Part shown: positions 9,045 through 18,452 of the stretch, piece by piece | Layout of the letters: the number at the start of each line of letters is the position of its first letter | Numbering within the stretch: the stretch's first letter is position 1 | NCBI RefSeq assembly: GCF_000332335.1 | Contig: NZ_KB235948.1 | Coordinates: 4,944,709-5,008,708, forward strand | From: Kamptonema formosum PCC 10802 | GTDB lineage: Bacteria; Cyanobacteriota; Cyanobacteriia; Cyanobacteriales; Oscillatoriaceae | Direction: 5' to 3' | DNA: 64,000 nucleotides | Translations under genes and position numbers: made by a program | Notes under the pieces: generated by a model | What the model saw: the letters and a program-made list of their open reading frames with translations, nothing else | Databases searched by the model: none | Told to the model about the DNA's origin: nothing

Positions 9045-9908
9045 ATGATGCAGCAAAAAAAACCGTCCACACAACAGCTCTTGCAGGAGATAGAAAGCCT
9101 GCGGCGGGAAGTCGAACAGCTGAAGCTGGAAAAAGCAGACTTGCAACTCTTGCTGGGAACTGCCACTGCCGATACCGGTGTTGCTCTCCGCCACCTGTAC
9201 GAGTCGAACAAGCAGCTGCAAGCCGAACTGGCTGCGGCGATAGCGCTGCGCCAGTGCGAGTCAGCCGCCCTGCAGTCTAAGCTAGCAGAACTGCAGTCGC
9301 TGTTGGAAAAGGCCGCTACAGAAAAGGCCGACCTGGAAATCTTGCTGGAAACGACAATAGCGCACGCCGATACCGTCGAGCAGTTGCTGCACAGCCAGAA
9401 TATTCGCGATCCGCTGACCGGTCTTTTCAACCGGCGCTACATGGACAGGTCCCTGCGGCGGGAGCTGCGCAACGCCGAGCGCCTCTCTCTGCCCCTGGGG
9501 CTGATTCTAATCGACATTGACCATTTCAAGCGCTTCAACGACACATTTGGCCATCTGGCGGGCGATGCCGTCCTCCGAGAAATGGGCCGGCTTTTGCAAG
9601 CCCTCCAGCGATCCTCAGATATTGCCTGTCGCTACGGAGGCGAGGAGCTGGTGCTAATAATGCCTGCCACTTCCTTGAAAGAAACCGCCGCCAGAGCCGA
9701 GCAAGTGCGCCTAGCCGTCAAGCTGCTAAATTTAGAGCATCACCGCCAGCCCCTCGGCAAGATTACCATCTCTCTGGGGGTGGCTTGCTTTCCGGAGCAC
9801 GGCCAAAGCAGCTCCGCCCTGATCCGAGCTGCGGATGCGGCGCTCTACCGGGCGAAGGCCGAAGGGCGCGACCGTCTGGTGACAGCGGACTCCCTCAAGC
9901 CCCTGTAG
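9045..9908 (+). CDS. Diguanylate cyclase (GGDEF domain) with N-terminal coiled coil
   Basis: This soluble 287-residue protein should make c-di-GMP from two GTP. The C-terminal half carries RDPLTGLFNRRYMD, the metal-binding DIDHFKRFND and the active loop YGGEEL. An RxxD inhibitory site (RSSD) sits five residues before GGEEL, suggesting product feedback. The N-terminal half is coiled coil with no sensor domain. Its segment EKADLEILLETTIAHADTVE appears nearly unchanged at the start of the next gene. The frame extends upstream to a TTG at 8952 and an ATG at 9012. ATG 9045 (or 9048) was chosen because MMQQKKPSTQQLLQEIESLR aligns with the start of the next gene, [19 protein letters not shown]. The two genes are likely paralogous at their N-termini and may pair. 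Confidence 0.9.
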   Translation: MMQQKKPSTQQLLQEIESLRREVEQLKLEKADLQLLLGTATADTGVALRHLYESNKQLQAELAAAIALRQCESAALQSKLAELQSLLEKAATEKADLEILLETTIAHADTVEQLLHSQNIRDPLTGLFNRRYMDRSLRRELRNAERLSLPLGLILIDIDHFKRFNDTFGHLAGDAVLREMGRLLQALQRSSDIACRYGGEELVLIMPATSLKETAARAEQVRLAVKLLNLEHHRQPLGKITISLGVACFPEHGQSSSALIRAADAALYRAKAEGRDRLVTADSLKPL

Positions 9909-10019
9909 CGGCAGATGCCCGATGGCCGGTGCTGTGACAATAAAAATTCTCAGAGAGTATATGCTGGATAGAGTCTAGGAGAGCGCGGTACTTTTGTCAA
10001 GGCGCACAACCAACGGGCA

Positions 10020-12764
10020 ATGCAGGAAGAACAACCGTCAACAGAACAGCTATTGCTGGAGATAGAAAGGCTGCGCCAGGAAGTGGAACAGTTACAGCAG
10101 GAAAAGACTGACCTGGAAATCTTGCTGGAAATGACCGCCGAGCACTCCGATGTGGTAGAAGGTGAGCTGCACAACAAGGCGCTGGAGGCGGTGCGCGAAA
10201 GTGAGAAGCGGCTGGCCCAATTCCTGGAAGCGATGCCGGTGGGCGTGTTTGTCGCGGATGCCACCGGCAAGCCCCACTACGCCAATCGCGCCGCGCAGCA
10301 GCTGCTGGGCAGCAGTGTCCTGCCTAACGTTCAGCCGGCACAATTGCCAGATATTTATCAAGTCTATATAGCGGGAACCGACCGGCTCTACCCCGAAGAA
10401 AAATTGCCGCTGGTGCGGGCGCTGAGCGGCGAAAGTGCGCTCGTTGAAAATATGGAAGTCCGCCAGGGAGACAAAATTATCCCCCTAGAGGCTTGGGCAA
10501 CCCCAATCTTTGATGAAAAGGGCAGTGTTGCTTATGGAATAGCCGTCTTTCAAGACATCACGCCGCGCAAACAGGCGGAAGCCGAGCGACTTCGCTTCAC
10601 CTCGGAGCTGGAAGCGAAAAATTCCGCCCTCGAACAGCTCGACAAGCTCAAAGACGAGTTTCTCGCCAACACCTCCCACGAACTGCGCACCCCCCTCAAC
10701 GGCATTATTGGCATTGCCGAGTCTCTGATCGATGGGGCGACCGGCTCCCTCCCAGAAACAACACTTTCCAACCTGGCAATGATTGTCTCCAGCGGCAAGA
10801 GATTGGCCTCTCTCGTCAACGACATCCTGGATTTTGCTAAACTCAAACACCACAATCTCGAACTGAAAAAGATGCCGGTGGGGATGCGAGAAATTGCTGA
10901 TGTCGTTCTGGCGCTCAGCCGGCCCCTCGCCCGCAATAAACCTTTGCAGCTCGTCAACAGCATTAGCCCCGATTTGCCGCCGGCAGATGCTGATGAAAAT
11001 CGGGTGCAGCAGATCATGCACAACCTCGTCGGAAATGCCATTAAGTTTAGTGATGCCGGCATTATAGAAGTGTCAGCTGAGGTGGCAGACAAGTGTCCGG
11101 GTGCGCGAGTGTGCGGGTGCGACCAGCAGAATAAAGAGTACCTCTGCCCCTCCCCGTGTCCCCCTCTCTCCCCCTCTTACTTATCCATTACCGTTTCCGA
11201 CACCGGCACCGGCATCCCCACTGACAAGCTAGACCGAATTTTTGAATCGTTTGAGCAAGCAGACGGCTCTACCGCACGCCAGTACGGGGGCACCGGCTTG
11301 GGGCTGGCAATTACCAAAAAGCTAGTGGAGTTGCACGGCGGTGAAATTTGGGTGGAGTCAGCCGTGGGGCGAGGTTCGCGGTTTACATTTACCCTGCCGG
11401 TGGCAGAGGGAAAGAAGGCGCAAAAAGCAACAAGCAAAAAGCCAGAACAAATTGTCTCTTCTGCCGTCAATTCTCAAGCCCCTCTCACCGGCTCCGAAAT
11501 TTTAACCCCTTCTGGCGGACAGTTCAAAATCCTGATTGTCGATGACGAGCCGGTGAATCTTCAGGTGCTGGTCAACTATCTCTCCCTGCACAAGTACACC
11601 ACAGCCCGCGCCTCCAGCGGGCGGGAGGCGCTGAAAATAATACAGCAGGGGTTCCAGCCAGATCTCGTCCTGCTCGATGTGATGATGCCGCGCATGACCG
11701 GCTATGAAGCCTGCCGGAAAATCCGCCAGATGTTTTCCGCCTCAGAACTGCCGGTGGTGCTGCTCACCGCCAAAAATCAAGTCTCAGATTTGGTGGAGGG
11801 ATTCCGCGCCGGTGCCAACGATTACCTGACCAAACCCATCTCCAAAGACGAACTGCTCGCCCGGATAAAAACCCACATCCAGCTGTCGAAAATCAACCAA
11901 GCATACGGGCGCTTCGTGCCACACAATTTCCTGCAATTTCTCAATCGAGAGAGCATTTTGGATGTCAAAATCGGCGACCAAGTTCAAAAAGACATGACCG
12001 TTCTATTTTCCGATATTCGCTCGTTTACGGCACTGTCGGAAGGGATGAGGCCAGAAGAAAACTTTAATTTTATCAACTCCTACTTGAGCCGGGTGAGCCC
12101 GGTGATTCGCACGCACAGCGGCTTTATTGATAAATACATCGGTGACGCCATCATGGCGCTGTTTCCCGAAACCCCCGAAGACGCAGTGAGAGCCGCCATC
12201 GAGATGCAAAAACAGGTGTCGGTTTACAACCAGCACCGGCAGAACAGTGGCTACCCTCCCATCGCCATCGGCATTGGGCTGCACACCGGCAGTTTAATGC
12301 TCGGCACTGTCGGAGAAGAGCAGCGAATGCAAACCACCGTCATTTCCGATGCCGTCAATCTGGCGTCGCGCCTGGAAGGTTTAACGAAGCTCTACGGTGC
12401 CGGCATCGCCCTCAGCGGGCAGACCTTAATCAGTCTCGACGACCTCACCCAATACAGTTACAGATTTTTAGGAAAAATTCAAGTCAAAGGCAAAAAAGAA
12501 TCTGTTTCTGTCTTTGAAGTTTTCGACGCCGACCCCCCCCATATCCTGGCCCTAAAGCACCAAACACGCAGCCTGTTTGAGCTTGGCATTTTACTGTATC
12601 ACGAAAAAAATTTACGCCAAGCATTTGAAATATTTCATGAAATTTTACAACTTAATAGCAGCGACAGAGCCGCTGCCTTCTACGTCAAGCGTTGCGAGCA
12701 GTTGCTAACTGGCAGCATGCCGGTGGAGTGGGAGGGGATGGAAATTGTGGGTGAAAAATTGTAG
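10020..12764 (+). CDS. Hybrid histidine kinase - receiver - class III adenylate/guanylate cyclase
   Basis: The domain order in this 914-residue protein is: coiled coil shared with the upstream diguanylate cyclase (1-50), PAS (about 56-170), HisKA with [12 protein letters not shown] (phospho-His near 220), HATPase (about 310-455), receiver with [13 protein letters not shown] (phospho-Asp near 553), and a class III nucleotide cyclase with FSDIRSFT (Asp near 665) and [12 protein letters not shown] (Asp near 709). The 44-residue spacing of the two metal-binding Asp fits active cyclases. A helical tail follows. Architecture resembles CyaC of cyanobacteria, so cAMP is the likely product, but substrate choice was not proven. 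No membrane segment was seen. An unusual insertion of about 28 residues, Cys- and Pro-rich, lies inside the HATPase domain just before [12 protein letters not shown]. The ATG is 111 bases after the previous stop. Confidence 0.92.
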   Translation: MQEEQPSTEQLLLEIERLRQEVEQLQQEKTDLEILLEMTAEHSDVVEGELHNKALEAVRESEKRLAQFLEAMPVGVFVADATGKPHYANRAAQQLLGSSVLPNVQPAQLPDIYQVYIAGTDRLYPEEKLPLVRALSGESALVENMEVRQGDKIIPLEAWATPIFDEKGSVAYGIAVFQDITPRKQAEAERLRFTSELEAKNSALEQLDKLKDEFLANTSHELRTPLNGIIGIAESLIDGATGSLPETTLSNLAMIVSSGKRLASLVNDILDFAKLKHHNLELKKMPVGMREIADVVLALSRPLARNKPLQLVNSISPDLPPADADENRVQQIMHNLVGNAIKFSDAGIIEVSAEVADKCPGARVCGCDQQNKEYLCPSPCPPLSPSYLSITVSDTGTGIPTDKLDRIFESFEQADGSTARQYGGTGLGLAITKKLVELHGGEIWVESAVGRGSRFTFTLPVAEGKKAQKATSKKPEQIVSSAVNSQAPLTGSEILTPSGGQFKILIVDDEPVNLQVLVNYLSLHKYTTARASSGREALKIIQQGFQPDLVLLDVMMPRMTGYEACRKIRQMFSASELPVVLLTAKNQVSDLVEGFRAGANDYLTKPISKDELLARIKTHIQLSKINQAYGRFVPHNFLQFLNRESILDVKIGDQVQKDMTVLFSDIRSFTALSEGMRPEENFNFINSYLSRVSPVIRTHSGFIDKYIGDAIMALFPETPEDAVRAAIEMQKQVSVYNQHRQNSGYPPIAIGIGLHTGSLMLGTVGEEQRMQTTVISDAVNLASRLEGLTKLYGAGIALSGQTLISLDDLTQYSYRFLGKIQVKGKKESVSVFEVFDADPPHILALKHQTRSLFELGILLYHEKNLRQAFEIFHEILQLNSSDRAAAFYVKRCEQLLTGSMPVEWEGMEIVGEKL

Positions 12765-12861
12765 AATTCGCATTGGGCATCATCGCACGCTCGCATTGAG
12801 CATTGGGCGCTGGGCGCTGGGGATTTTGGATGCCCGGATTTGGGATGGATTGTTTTGCTCA

Positions 12862-12955
12862 ATGCCCTATGCCCTATGCCCTATGCCCCATGCCCCATGC
12901 CCCATGCCCCATGCCCCATGCCCCATACCCTATGCCCCATGCCCTATGCCGGTTT
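12862..12955. repeat. Heptanucleotide repeat (CCCATGC/CCTATGC)
   Basis: About thirteen units of ATGCCCC/ATGCCCT in tandem. The tract overlaps the 3' end of the HEAT-repeat gene on the minus strand and supplies its last residues and stop. A similar tract is at 16097-16156. Confidence 0.9.
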
Positions 12956-13598
12956 TAGCCGCATTAGCCACCTGCTCCACCTCATCTTGCGCCAGCCTCT
13001 CCAAAGTCGGGCGGGCGTTTTCTCCGCCGAGGTGCGCTAGGGCTTGCGCCACCCGGTAGCGAATTTGCCAGTCCGCGTGTGCCGCGTGGGGCACCAGCAG
13101 CGGGACAGCCCGCAGATCGCCCAATTCCCCGAAAGAACTAATAGCCGCCATCCTAATCAGTTCCTCACCGGCACTCAGGGCATTTTCCAGCAGTTCAAAC
13201 GAGCGCCGGTCGCCCAGCTCTCCTAGCGCCGCCACGATGCTGAACTTAACCAGCCACTCGGGAGTGGTTTCGTACAGGCGCTGCAAGTCTTCAAAAGCGT
13301 CTGTTAACTGCAACCCCCCCAAAGAATCCGCCGCTGCCGCCTGGACATCCGGTTCCGGATCGTTGAGCAAGCGGTCCCGAAGCAGGGTGAAAGTCGTCTG
13401 TAAATCTTGACGCCCCAGCGACGCCATTTGCGATACCGCTGCGTAGCGAACGCGGGGGCTGCTGTCAGAAATGGCAGTTTGGGCTAGCTCGAAAGCGCGC
13501 GCCGGTTCTAGCTGGCGCAATTGGTTAACCGCTCGGATGCGATCCCCCAAATCCTGCGAACTCAGCAGCTCCCTGACAGATTCAGGAGTAGTGCTCAT
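12930..13598 (-). CDS. HEAT-repeat protein, NblB/phycobilin lyase-like
   Basis: The 222-residue protein is made of HEAT-type helical repeats, with motifs such as DSSPRVRYAAVSQMASLG, DPEPDVQAAAADSLGGL and DWQIRYRVAQALAHLG. In cyanobacteria such proteins include NblB, needed for phycobilisome breakdown, and the CpcE/F-type bilin lyases; NblB-like is the closest fit by length and opening (MSTTPESVRELLSSQDLGDRIRAV is recognisable in pieces). The frame stays open far upstream through a tandem repeat, but the ATG at 13598 is the sensible start. The last residues (GIGHGA) and the TAG stop come from a heptanucleotide repeat, so slippage there would change the C-terminus. The CBS gene lies upstream on the same strand. 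Confidence 0.75.
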   Translation of the reverse strand: MSTTPESVRELLSSQDLGDRIRAVNQLRQLEPARAFELAQTAISDSSPRVRYAAVSQMASLGRQDLQTTFTLLRDRLLNDPEPDVQAAAADSLGGLQLTDAFEDLQRLYETTPEWLVKFSIVAALGELGDRRSFELLENALSAGEELIRMAAISSFGELGDLRAVPLLVPHAAHADWQIRYRVAQALAHLGGENARPTLERLAQDEVEQVANAAKTGIGHGA

Positions 13599-13662
13599 TG
13601 TCTCTATAATTTCACCTAAGTTGCTAGTTCTAAGTATAAGCAATCGAGCTCCCCCTTTCCCC

Positions 13663-13895
13663 CTGAGAAACCGGGTTTCTGAATAAATCTCTCGGGGGAG
13701 ATGCAAAAGTTTTTCCAGAAACCCGGTTTCTGGGAGCCTGAGAGCCCGGGTTTCTGAATAAATCTCTCGGGGGAGATGCAAAAGTTTTTCCAGAAACCCG
13801 GTTTCTGGGTAGGAGCCTGAGACACCGGGTTTCTGAATAAATCTCTCGGGGGAGATGCAAAAGTTTTTCCAGAAACCCGGTTTCTGGATGGGAGC
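13663..13895. repeat. Three tandem copies of a 75-79 bp palindromic repeat
   Basis: Units begin at 13663, 13738 and 13817. Each contains CCGGGTTTCTGAATAAATCTC, GGGGGAGATGCAAAAG and AGAAACCCGGTTTCTGG, so the two ends of a unit can pair. The units fill the gap between the CBS and HEAT genes, ending 2 bases before the CBS stop codon. All three read through without stops on the minus strand. Confidence 0.9.
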
Positions 13896-13896
13896 A

Positions 13897-14364
13897 TTAT
13901 TCAGCTTCACCAGCCGCCATTGCTCGCACAATATCCCCACGGGTGAGGATACCAATCACATGGCCCGCGCTGTCAAGCACCGGCAAGCGGTTAATCCCGC
14001 GATCGTGCATCAGCTTGGCCGCCTCTCGCAGGGGTTTATCCGGTGTCGCTGTGATCGCCCCCGGGCTCATCACTTCCCCAACCGTTTGCCCGAGCGCCTT
14101 GTGCAGCTCTCGCTCGTAACGGGCTGGATTTTCCAGAAATATCAGGCTGTCGAGCAACATGATATAGGGCGGGGGAGTCGCCCCAGTTTCCCGCCACATC
14201 AAATCAGTCTCAGAAATAATGCCCACCAACTTGCCGCCACTGTCCACCACCGGCAAACCGCCAATGCGGCGTTCTGCCAGAATCTGGATCGCCTCCTGGA
14301 GAGGGGTCTCGGGCCGCACCACAATCGGATCGCGGGTCATCACATCGGCAACGGTCTTGGGCAT
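13897..14364 (-). CDS. CBS-domain pair protein
   Basis: The 155-residue protein consists of two CBS domains. The first carries VADVMTRDPIVVRPETPLQEA and GGLPVVDSGGKLVGIISETDL; the second carries VGEVMSPGAITATPDKPL and RLPVLDSAGHVIGILTRGDIV. Bateman modules of this size bind adenosyl ligands and regulate a partner. Cyanobacterial and plant (CDSP/CBSX-like) versions act on thioredoxin-type or other targets, but no specific partner can be named. It is upstream of the HEAT gene on the same strand, separated by the tandem palindromic repeat. Confidence 0.88.
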   Translation of the reverse strand: MPKTVADVMTRDPIVVRPETPLQEAIQILAERRIGGLPVVDSGGKLVGIISETDLMWRETGATPPPYIMLLDSLIFLENPARYERELHKALGQTVGEVMSPGAITATPDKPLREAAKLMHDRGINRLPVLDSAGHVIGILTRGDIVRAMAAGEAE

Positions 14365-14501
14365 GCTGAAGGCAATTTGCTACAGAAATCCACTGCCATC
14401 CCATCATACCTCTGTGCGGGCACCGGCACCGGCACATGGCAGGAGCGCCGGCTGGCAACCGTTACAATCAGAAATGTAAAGATTCATGTAGCCCCCACTC
14501 A

Positions 14502-14825
14502 ATGGCACAAGCGGACAGCGACGAACAGCACCCAGAGCCGAAATACCGCTGCGTCACAGTTTGCCAGCACACTTCATGCCAGCGAAACGGATCGGCAGAG
14601 GTGCTGCAAGCTTTTCTCGCTCACAGACACCCCGGATTCTCTGTCAGCCCCAGCGGCTGCCTGGGCCAGTGCAGCTCCGGGCCCACGGTGCGGGTGAGTC
14701 CAGACGAGATTTGGTACTGCCGGATCGGACCGAGTGACGTGCCGGTGATTGTCCAGCAGCATTTGATTGGAGGAGAGCCGGTGGACGCCAAACTCCACCC
14801 CAGAATTCACCCCCGCTTTGACTGA
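14502..14825 (+). CDS. (2Fe-2S) ferredoxin-domain protein, thioredoxin-like fold
   Basis: The 107-residue product has the cysteine pattern of thioredoxin-like [2Fe-2S] ferredoxins: CVTVCQHTSCQRNGS near the N-terminus and SGCLGQCSSGPTV in the middle (C-x5-C and C-x3-C). This family includes the NuoE-like and Shethna-type small electron carriers common in cyanobacteria. The frame runs further upstream, but ATG 14502 sits just before the conserved part and removes a Cys-rich unconserved stretch. It is transcribed opposite to both flanking genes. Confidence 0.85.
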   Translation: MAQADSDEQHPEPKYRCVTVCQHTSCQRNGSAEVLQAFLAHRHPGFSVSPSGCLGQCSSGPTVRVSPDEIWYCRIGPSDVPVIVQQHLIGGEPVDAKLHPRIHPRFD

Positions 14826-14830
14826 GCCGG

Positions 14831-14867
14831 CAGAAACCCGGTTTCTGCAAGAAACCGGCTTTCTGGC
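14831..14867. repeat. Solitary GAAACCCGGTTTCT palindrome
   Basis: This is the core of the family A element without the outer arms: AGAAACCCGGTTTCT, a short spacer, then AGAAACCGGCTTTCT. It sits between two convergent genes and could act as a weak bidirectional terminator. Confidence 0.6.
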
Positions 14868-14888
14868 CAAAGTGCGGGGGCTCCGCCC

Positions 14889-15800
14889 CTAGCCCCGCAC
14901 CCCGGGCGTAACAGCTGACAGCACCCAAGAGCGGATCGCGGCATTCACCTGTTCTGGCACTTCGTCATGGGGGCAGTGACCGGCTTTCAGGTAGTATTCC
15001 GCCAGCTGCGGGTAATATTGCTTAAACTTAGCGCCCCGCTCTCTGGCATTCATCCACGGGTCCGCCTCGCCCCACAGCATCAAAAGCGGGCAAGTCAGCC
15101 GGTTGAGCAAGACATCTATTTTTTCCCCCTGCGGCGACTTGAAGACGGAGGCGAAAACCTTCGCCGCACCGGCATCGCAGGAGGGGCGATAGATGTCCTC
15201 CACCAGCTGGTCTGTCACCGCGCTCTTGTCAAGATAGACTTTTTCTAGCGTTTTGCGAATCACCGACCGGCGGCGCGCGTGCTCGAAGAGCAGGAAACTG
15301 GCCCACTCTTGCAGCAGTGCCGACTGAATGGCTTTTTTTAAAGCCGTCCGCCAGGGAGAGGGAGAGGCTGCCGGCCTGTCTGAGGTAAATGGGCCCGCAC
15401 TGTTGAGCAGCACCAGACCGGCAGCATCATCCCGATACTGCGCCGCAACGCACAGCGAGACATAGCCTCCCAGGGAGTTGCCCGCCAGCACCGCCGGCTG
15501 GCCTATCGCGCCGGTGATGAAATCGCGCAGCTGCTCTCGCCAGAGCTCGCCACTGTACTGCCAGTCTGGCTTAGCCGAACGCCCAAACCCCAACAGGTCA
15601 ATCGCCCACACCTCGAAATCGTCCTGCAGGCCGGCGAGATTTTTGCGCCAGTGGTCTGTAGATCCCCCAAAACCGTGAACCAGCAGCAACGGCGGGCGTT
15701 GCGGGTGCCGGCTGCCGGCACGCACGTAGTAGATAGACTGCTCGCGCCACGTCCAGTGTGCGCCAGAAATTGCAGCGGCTGTTACCTGCATGGTAAACAT
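14889..15800 (-). CDS. Alpha/beta-fold hydrolase (pheophytinase/chlorophyll dephytylase-like group possible)
   Basis: The 303-residue protein has a full alpha/beta-hydrolase signature: oxyanion segment LLLVHGFGGSTDHW, nucleophile elbow GNSLGG, an acid in WGEADPW and the catalytic His in AGHCPHDE. The HGFGGSTDHWRKN and GNSLGGYVSL motifs resemble the cyanobacterial and plant group that includes pheophytinase and slr1916-type proteins, so a chlorophyll-phytol ester is one candidate substrate. This is inference from motif style only. The start could be M1 or M4. No signal peptide is seen. Confidence 0.85.
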   Translation of the reverse strand: MFTMQVTAAAISGAHWTWREQSIYYVRAGSRHPQRPPLLLVHGFGGSTDHWRKNLAGLQDDFEVWAIDLLGFGRSAKPDWQYSGELWREQLRDFITGAIGQPAVLAGNSLGGYVSLCVAAQYRDDAAGLVLLNSAGPFTSDRPAASPSPWRTALKKAIQSALLQEWASFLLFEHARRRSVIRKTLEKVYLDKSAVTDQLVEDIYRPSCDAGAAKVFASVFKSPQGEKIDVLLNRLTCPLLMLWGEADPWMNARERGAKFKQYYPQLAEYYLKAGHCPHDEVPEQVNAAIRSWVLSAVTPGVRG

Positions 15801-16486
15801 TCAATAAATTTTGTTAACTATGATAAAGCCTTGGGTTAGGGCTTAGGGGGTAGGGGTTGGGGGTGAGGTGTTAGGCATGAGGTGAGGTTTTAGGGGTGAG
15901 GGGTTAGAGGTCAGGGGTGAGGGTGAGGGCTCAGGGGTGAGGTTTTCGGAGAGAAGTGGATGGGGGTTTTTATATTTAATTTACACTATATCTTCATAGG
16001 TTATTCCTCCCATAATATGATTGTAAACGTCGGTATGGGGGAGCTATGTCCTGCCTATAACAAGCAGATTAAAAGCCTAAGCTCTGAATAGACCCCATGT
16101 CCCACACCCCATGCCCCCCCAAGCCGCTGCCCCATGCCCCATGCCCCACGCCCATTAATTTCAGGGCGCGAATCTGCCAAAATATTGTCTTAGCCCAAAG
16201 ACGAGCCAACTCACCAGTCGTTTCCAGGGGAGCCGGTAGAAGCAGATGGCCAACCAGACACCCAAATCAGTTAAGCGCTATATGATCGTTTGTGGGACTT
16301 GTGGGAGCTACCCAAAACCGACTGCGGAGTCGGGCGATATTGAGGCTGGAATTCCTTTGGCGGCTGGCAGAGCGCACCGGCACGAGGCAGGTTGCGCTGC
16401 TATTCCCAAGAAGCAATTCCCCCTGCAGGGGGCAAACCGCCACCTCTTTCCAGACTGCACGTTTACAGGTGTTCAAGGTTGATATA
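15801..16486. other. Intergenic with heptamer-like low complexity
   Basis: Divergent gap. Nothing gene-like is seen. It has a G-rich tract of TTAGGGG/TGAGGGG units (15836-15945) and a CCCATGC-type tract (16097-16156). Frames that extend the next gene upstream through this region lack a ribosome-binding site. Confidence 0.6.
15836..15945. repeat. Degenerate G-rich heptamer tract
   Basis: Loose repeats of TTAGGGG, GTGAGGG and GGTTAGG with changing spacing. It resembles the CCCCTAA tract at 48437-48485 read on the other strand. Confidence 0.6.
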
Positions 16487-17635
16487 ATGACGCAACATAA
16501 AATAATGGAACTTGCTAAGCAAGGGAATCCCCAAGCCATCAAAGCCCTGCTCAACCAATCTCTCCAGCCTGAAGGCATCTCTGTCAGAGTCAGGTTAAAA
16601 AACAACTGTTTGACGGTGATTGCCGAATCGAGCGAGCCCCCGGAAAAATCACTCACGGTGAAATTTATCCGCGAGAAGATGGAGGATTTGCGCCCCCAAT
16701 GGGCACACCGCGTGGTGGTGCATGGACGAGCCGCTGGCAATACCTCTACAGTCTGGCGTGTGGGGTTTGACTTGTATTCGGAGCCAGAGGCTCCCACAGC
16801 GGAGCCGCCGTTTGATGTTAGCGCTGACAACCCGTTTGGGCCGGTGGGAAGCGAGACGCTCAGCCCAGCCCCCACCGAGGAAACAGCCGGTCCTCCCAGC
16901 AGCCAGCCCCAGAGCGGACTTCGCCCCTTGAATCCCGCTCTGGAGTCGATTAAACTTCCCCTTATCATAGGAGTGTACGCTATCGTTACTGCTAGTTTGG
17001 TTGCTCTATCATTCAGTATCAAGTGGGTGGCCATTGAACTGGCAGAACTTTATATTTACAGCATTCAACTCGTGGGAGATATGTTGCGCGCTATTCAAAT
17101 TGTGGAAGTTTTAAATATAATGGTATTTGCTATTTTTGGGATGGGGTTCGGCGCTGCTACCGCACTCTTGCCGCCGGGCCGCCCCCGCTATGCCAGCACT
17201 ATTTTATTAATTATTTTAGTCCCCATAATCGCTAGCACTAGCGATATCTACGGGTACTATCATTGGATCGATCAGGTAGCCCTACAAGAAAAAATTTCTT
17301 ACCAGCAAGCCACAGAAATCACGGACTCTTTTTTGATGAAACGTGCCGGAACTAAAGGATTTTTAGGTTTCTATTTACATACGGCAGATTACCCGCTGAT
17401 CCCGACCCGTACCTCCCTGATGGAGAGTTCAGTCAATGAAAAAGAAGAAGTCGCATCAAGATTCGCTAGCTTAGCTCGGCTAACCCCAAAGAGAATGGGC
17501 GCGATATTTTCCATTGCCGGCTGGTTCGTCCGGGGATTCTATTTATTAGTAGCGGCGGTGGTCACTGCCGCCCATTACCGGGAAGGGATCGGGGAAGTTT
17601 CCAGAATAATTAGACAGGGCCGTTTTAACGGCTGA
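16487..17635 (+). CDS. Membrane protein with cyanobacterial N-terminal domain, function unknown
   Basis: The 382-residue protein starts MTQHKIMELAKQGNPQAIKA. Its N-terminal 90 residues (including LLNQSLQPEGISVRVRLKNN) match a domain found at the start of many cyanobacterial membrane proteins. A Pro/Glu-rich linker follows, then four or so hydrophobic segments: LPLIIGVYAIVTASLVAL, IMVFAIFGMGFGAATAL, ILLIILVPIIASTS, and GWFVRGFYLLVAAVVTAA near the C-terminus. No catalytic motif is visible. The reading frame reaches further upstream, but ATG 16487 begins the conserved part. It stands alone with repeats on both sides. Confidence 0.75.
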   Translation: MTQHKIMELAKQGNPQAIKALLNQSLQPEGISVRVRLKNNCLTVIAESSEPPEKSLTVKFIREKMEDLRPQWAHRVVVHGRAAGNTSTVWRVGFDLYSEPEAPTAEPPFDVSADNPFGPVGSETLSPAPTEETAGPPSSQPQSGLRPLNPALESIKLPLIIGVYAIVTASLVALSFSIKWVAIELAELYIYSIQLVGDMLRAIQIVEVLNIMVFAIFGMGFGAATALLPPGRPRYASTILLIILVPIIASTSDIYGYYHWIDQVALQEKISYQQATEITDSFLMKRAGTKGFLGFYLHTADYPLIPTRTSLMESSVNEKEEVASRFASLARLTPKRMGAIFSIAGWFVRGFYLLVAAVVTAAHYREGIGEVSRIIRQGRFNG

Positions 17636-17983
17636 GTGCGCTAACCTCCCGCCAGCCGGTCGTGTCTCTTCAAGAGCGCCTTATTTTCACCGGCACAAAG
17701 GGCACCAGCGCCCCCTGCTGAAATCTGTTTCGCCATCCTGTCAGTCCGTTTCATATCCCATTTTTCATCTGGGTCAGGTGCCCAGAACCCGGCTTTCAAG
17801 GGAGGTGCCGGTGTTCGGGCACCGGCTGCCTGTGGCCTCTTTGACGAGCGCAAGGGAGCGGTTCGGGGATCGCCTCAGGCGATCGCTTCACTCTTTGCCT
17901 GCACCATACGCCACTTTCCCGACCTCTCGCGCCCGCCGAATGTGGGCTGCGAACCGTCAGGCACTGGGCCGACCGGCACGCCC

Positions 17984-18162
17984 TATACAGCAGTAGCCAC
18001 TTAGGGAACGGACGTAGGACAGGCGTCCCGCCTGTCCCTATACTTACTATAGCAATATTCACTTAGGTTCGGACACGCTCGTCGAAATGATCGCCTATCC
18101 TAGGTGGTTCCGACGTAGGGCCGGCGTCTCGCCTGCCCTAACCAATATGACGGCTGCTATAC
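17984..18162. mobile_element. Two abutting family B miniature-element remnants
   Basis: The first contains GCAGTAGCCACTTAGGGAACG and the inverted repeat GGACAGGCG-TCC-CGCCTGTCC. The second begins TATAGCAATATTCACTTAGG and ends CGGCTGCTATAC. These termini match those of the complete copy at 29087-29361. Confidence 0.65.
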
Positions 18163-18424
18163 TAAGTGAGAGGCCCTGCCGATACATTTTTGCTCTCAAT
18201 TGCTGTCAGCATATGGTGGCAAATCGCTTGCTGCTGCCAGCCCTAAACTGACTGTCTATTGCTAGAATATTCAATCCGTTTAATTGCTCTTATATCCTAA
18301 AGAGGGGAGCAGCAGCTAAATCTTCGCGTCTGCCATTTCTCCGTCAGAGGCCCCCAAAAAATAATAAAAAGCAATCAACCGGATTTTCTGGCATAGCTTA
18401 ACTGGCTGCCGCTGCCGCAGGCAT

Positions 18425-18452
18425 TTCCGAAGCAGGGGGGGCTGCCTCGGAA
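18425..18452 (-). terminator. Possible hairpin downstream of prs
   Basis: On the minus strand an inverted repeat TTCCGAGGCAG / CTGCTTCGGAA lies about 10 bases after the prs stop. It has no T-run, so it may only stabilise the 3' end. Confidence 0.35.
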
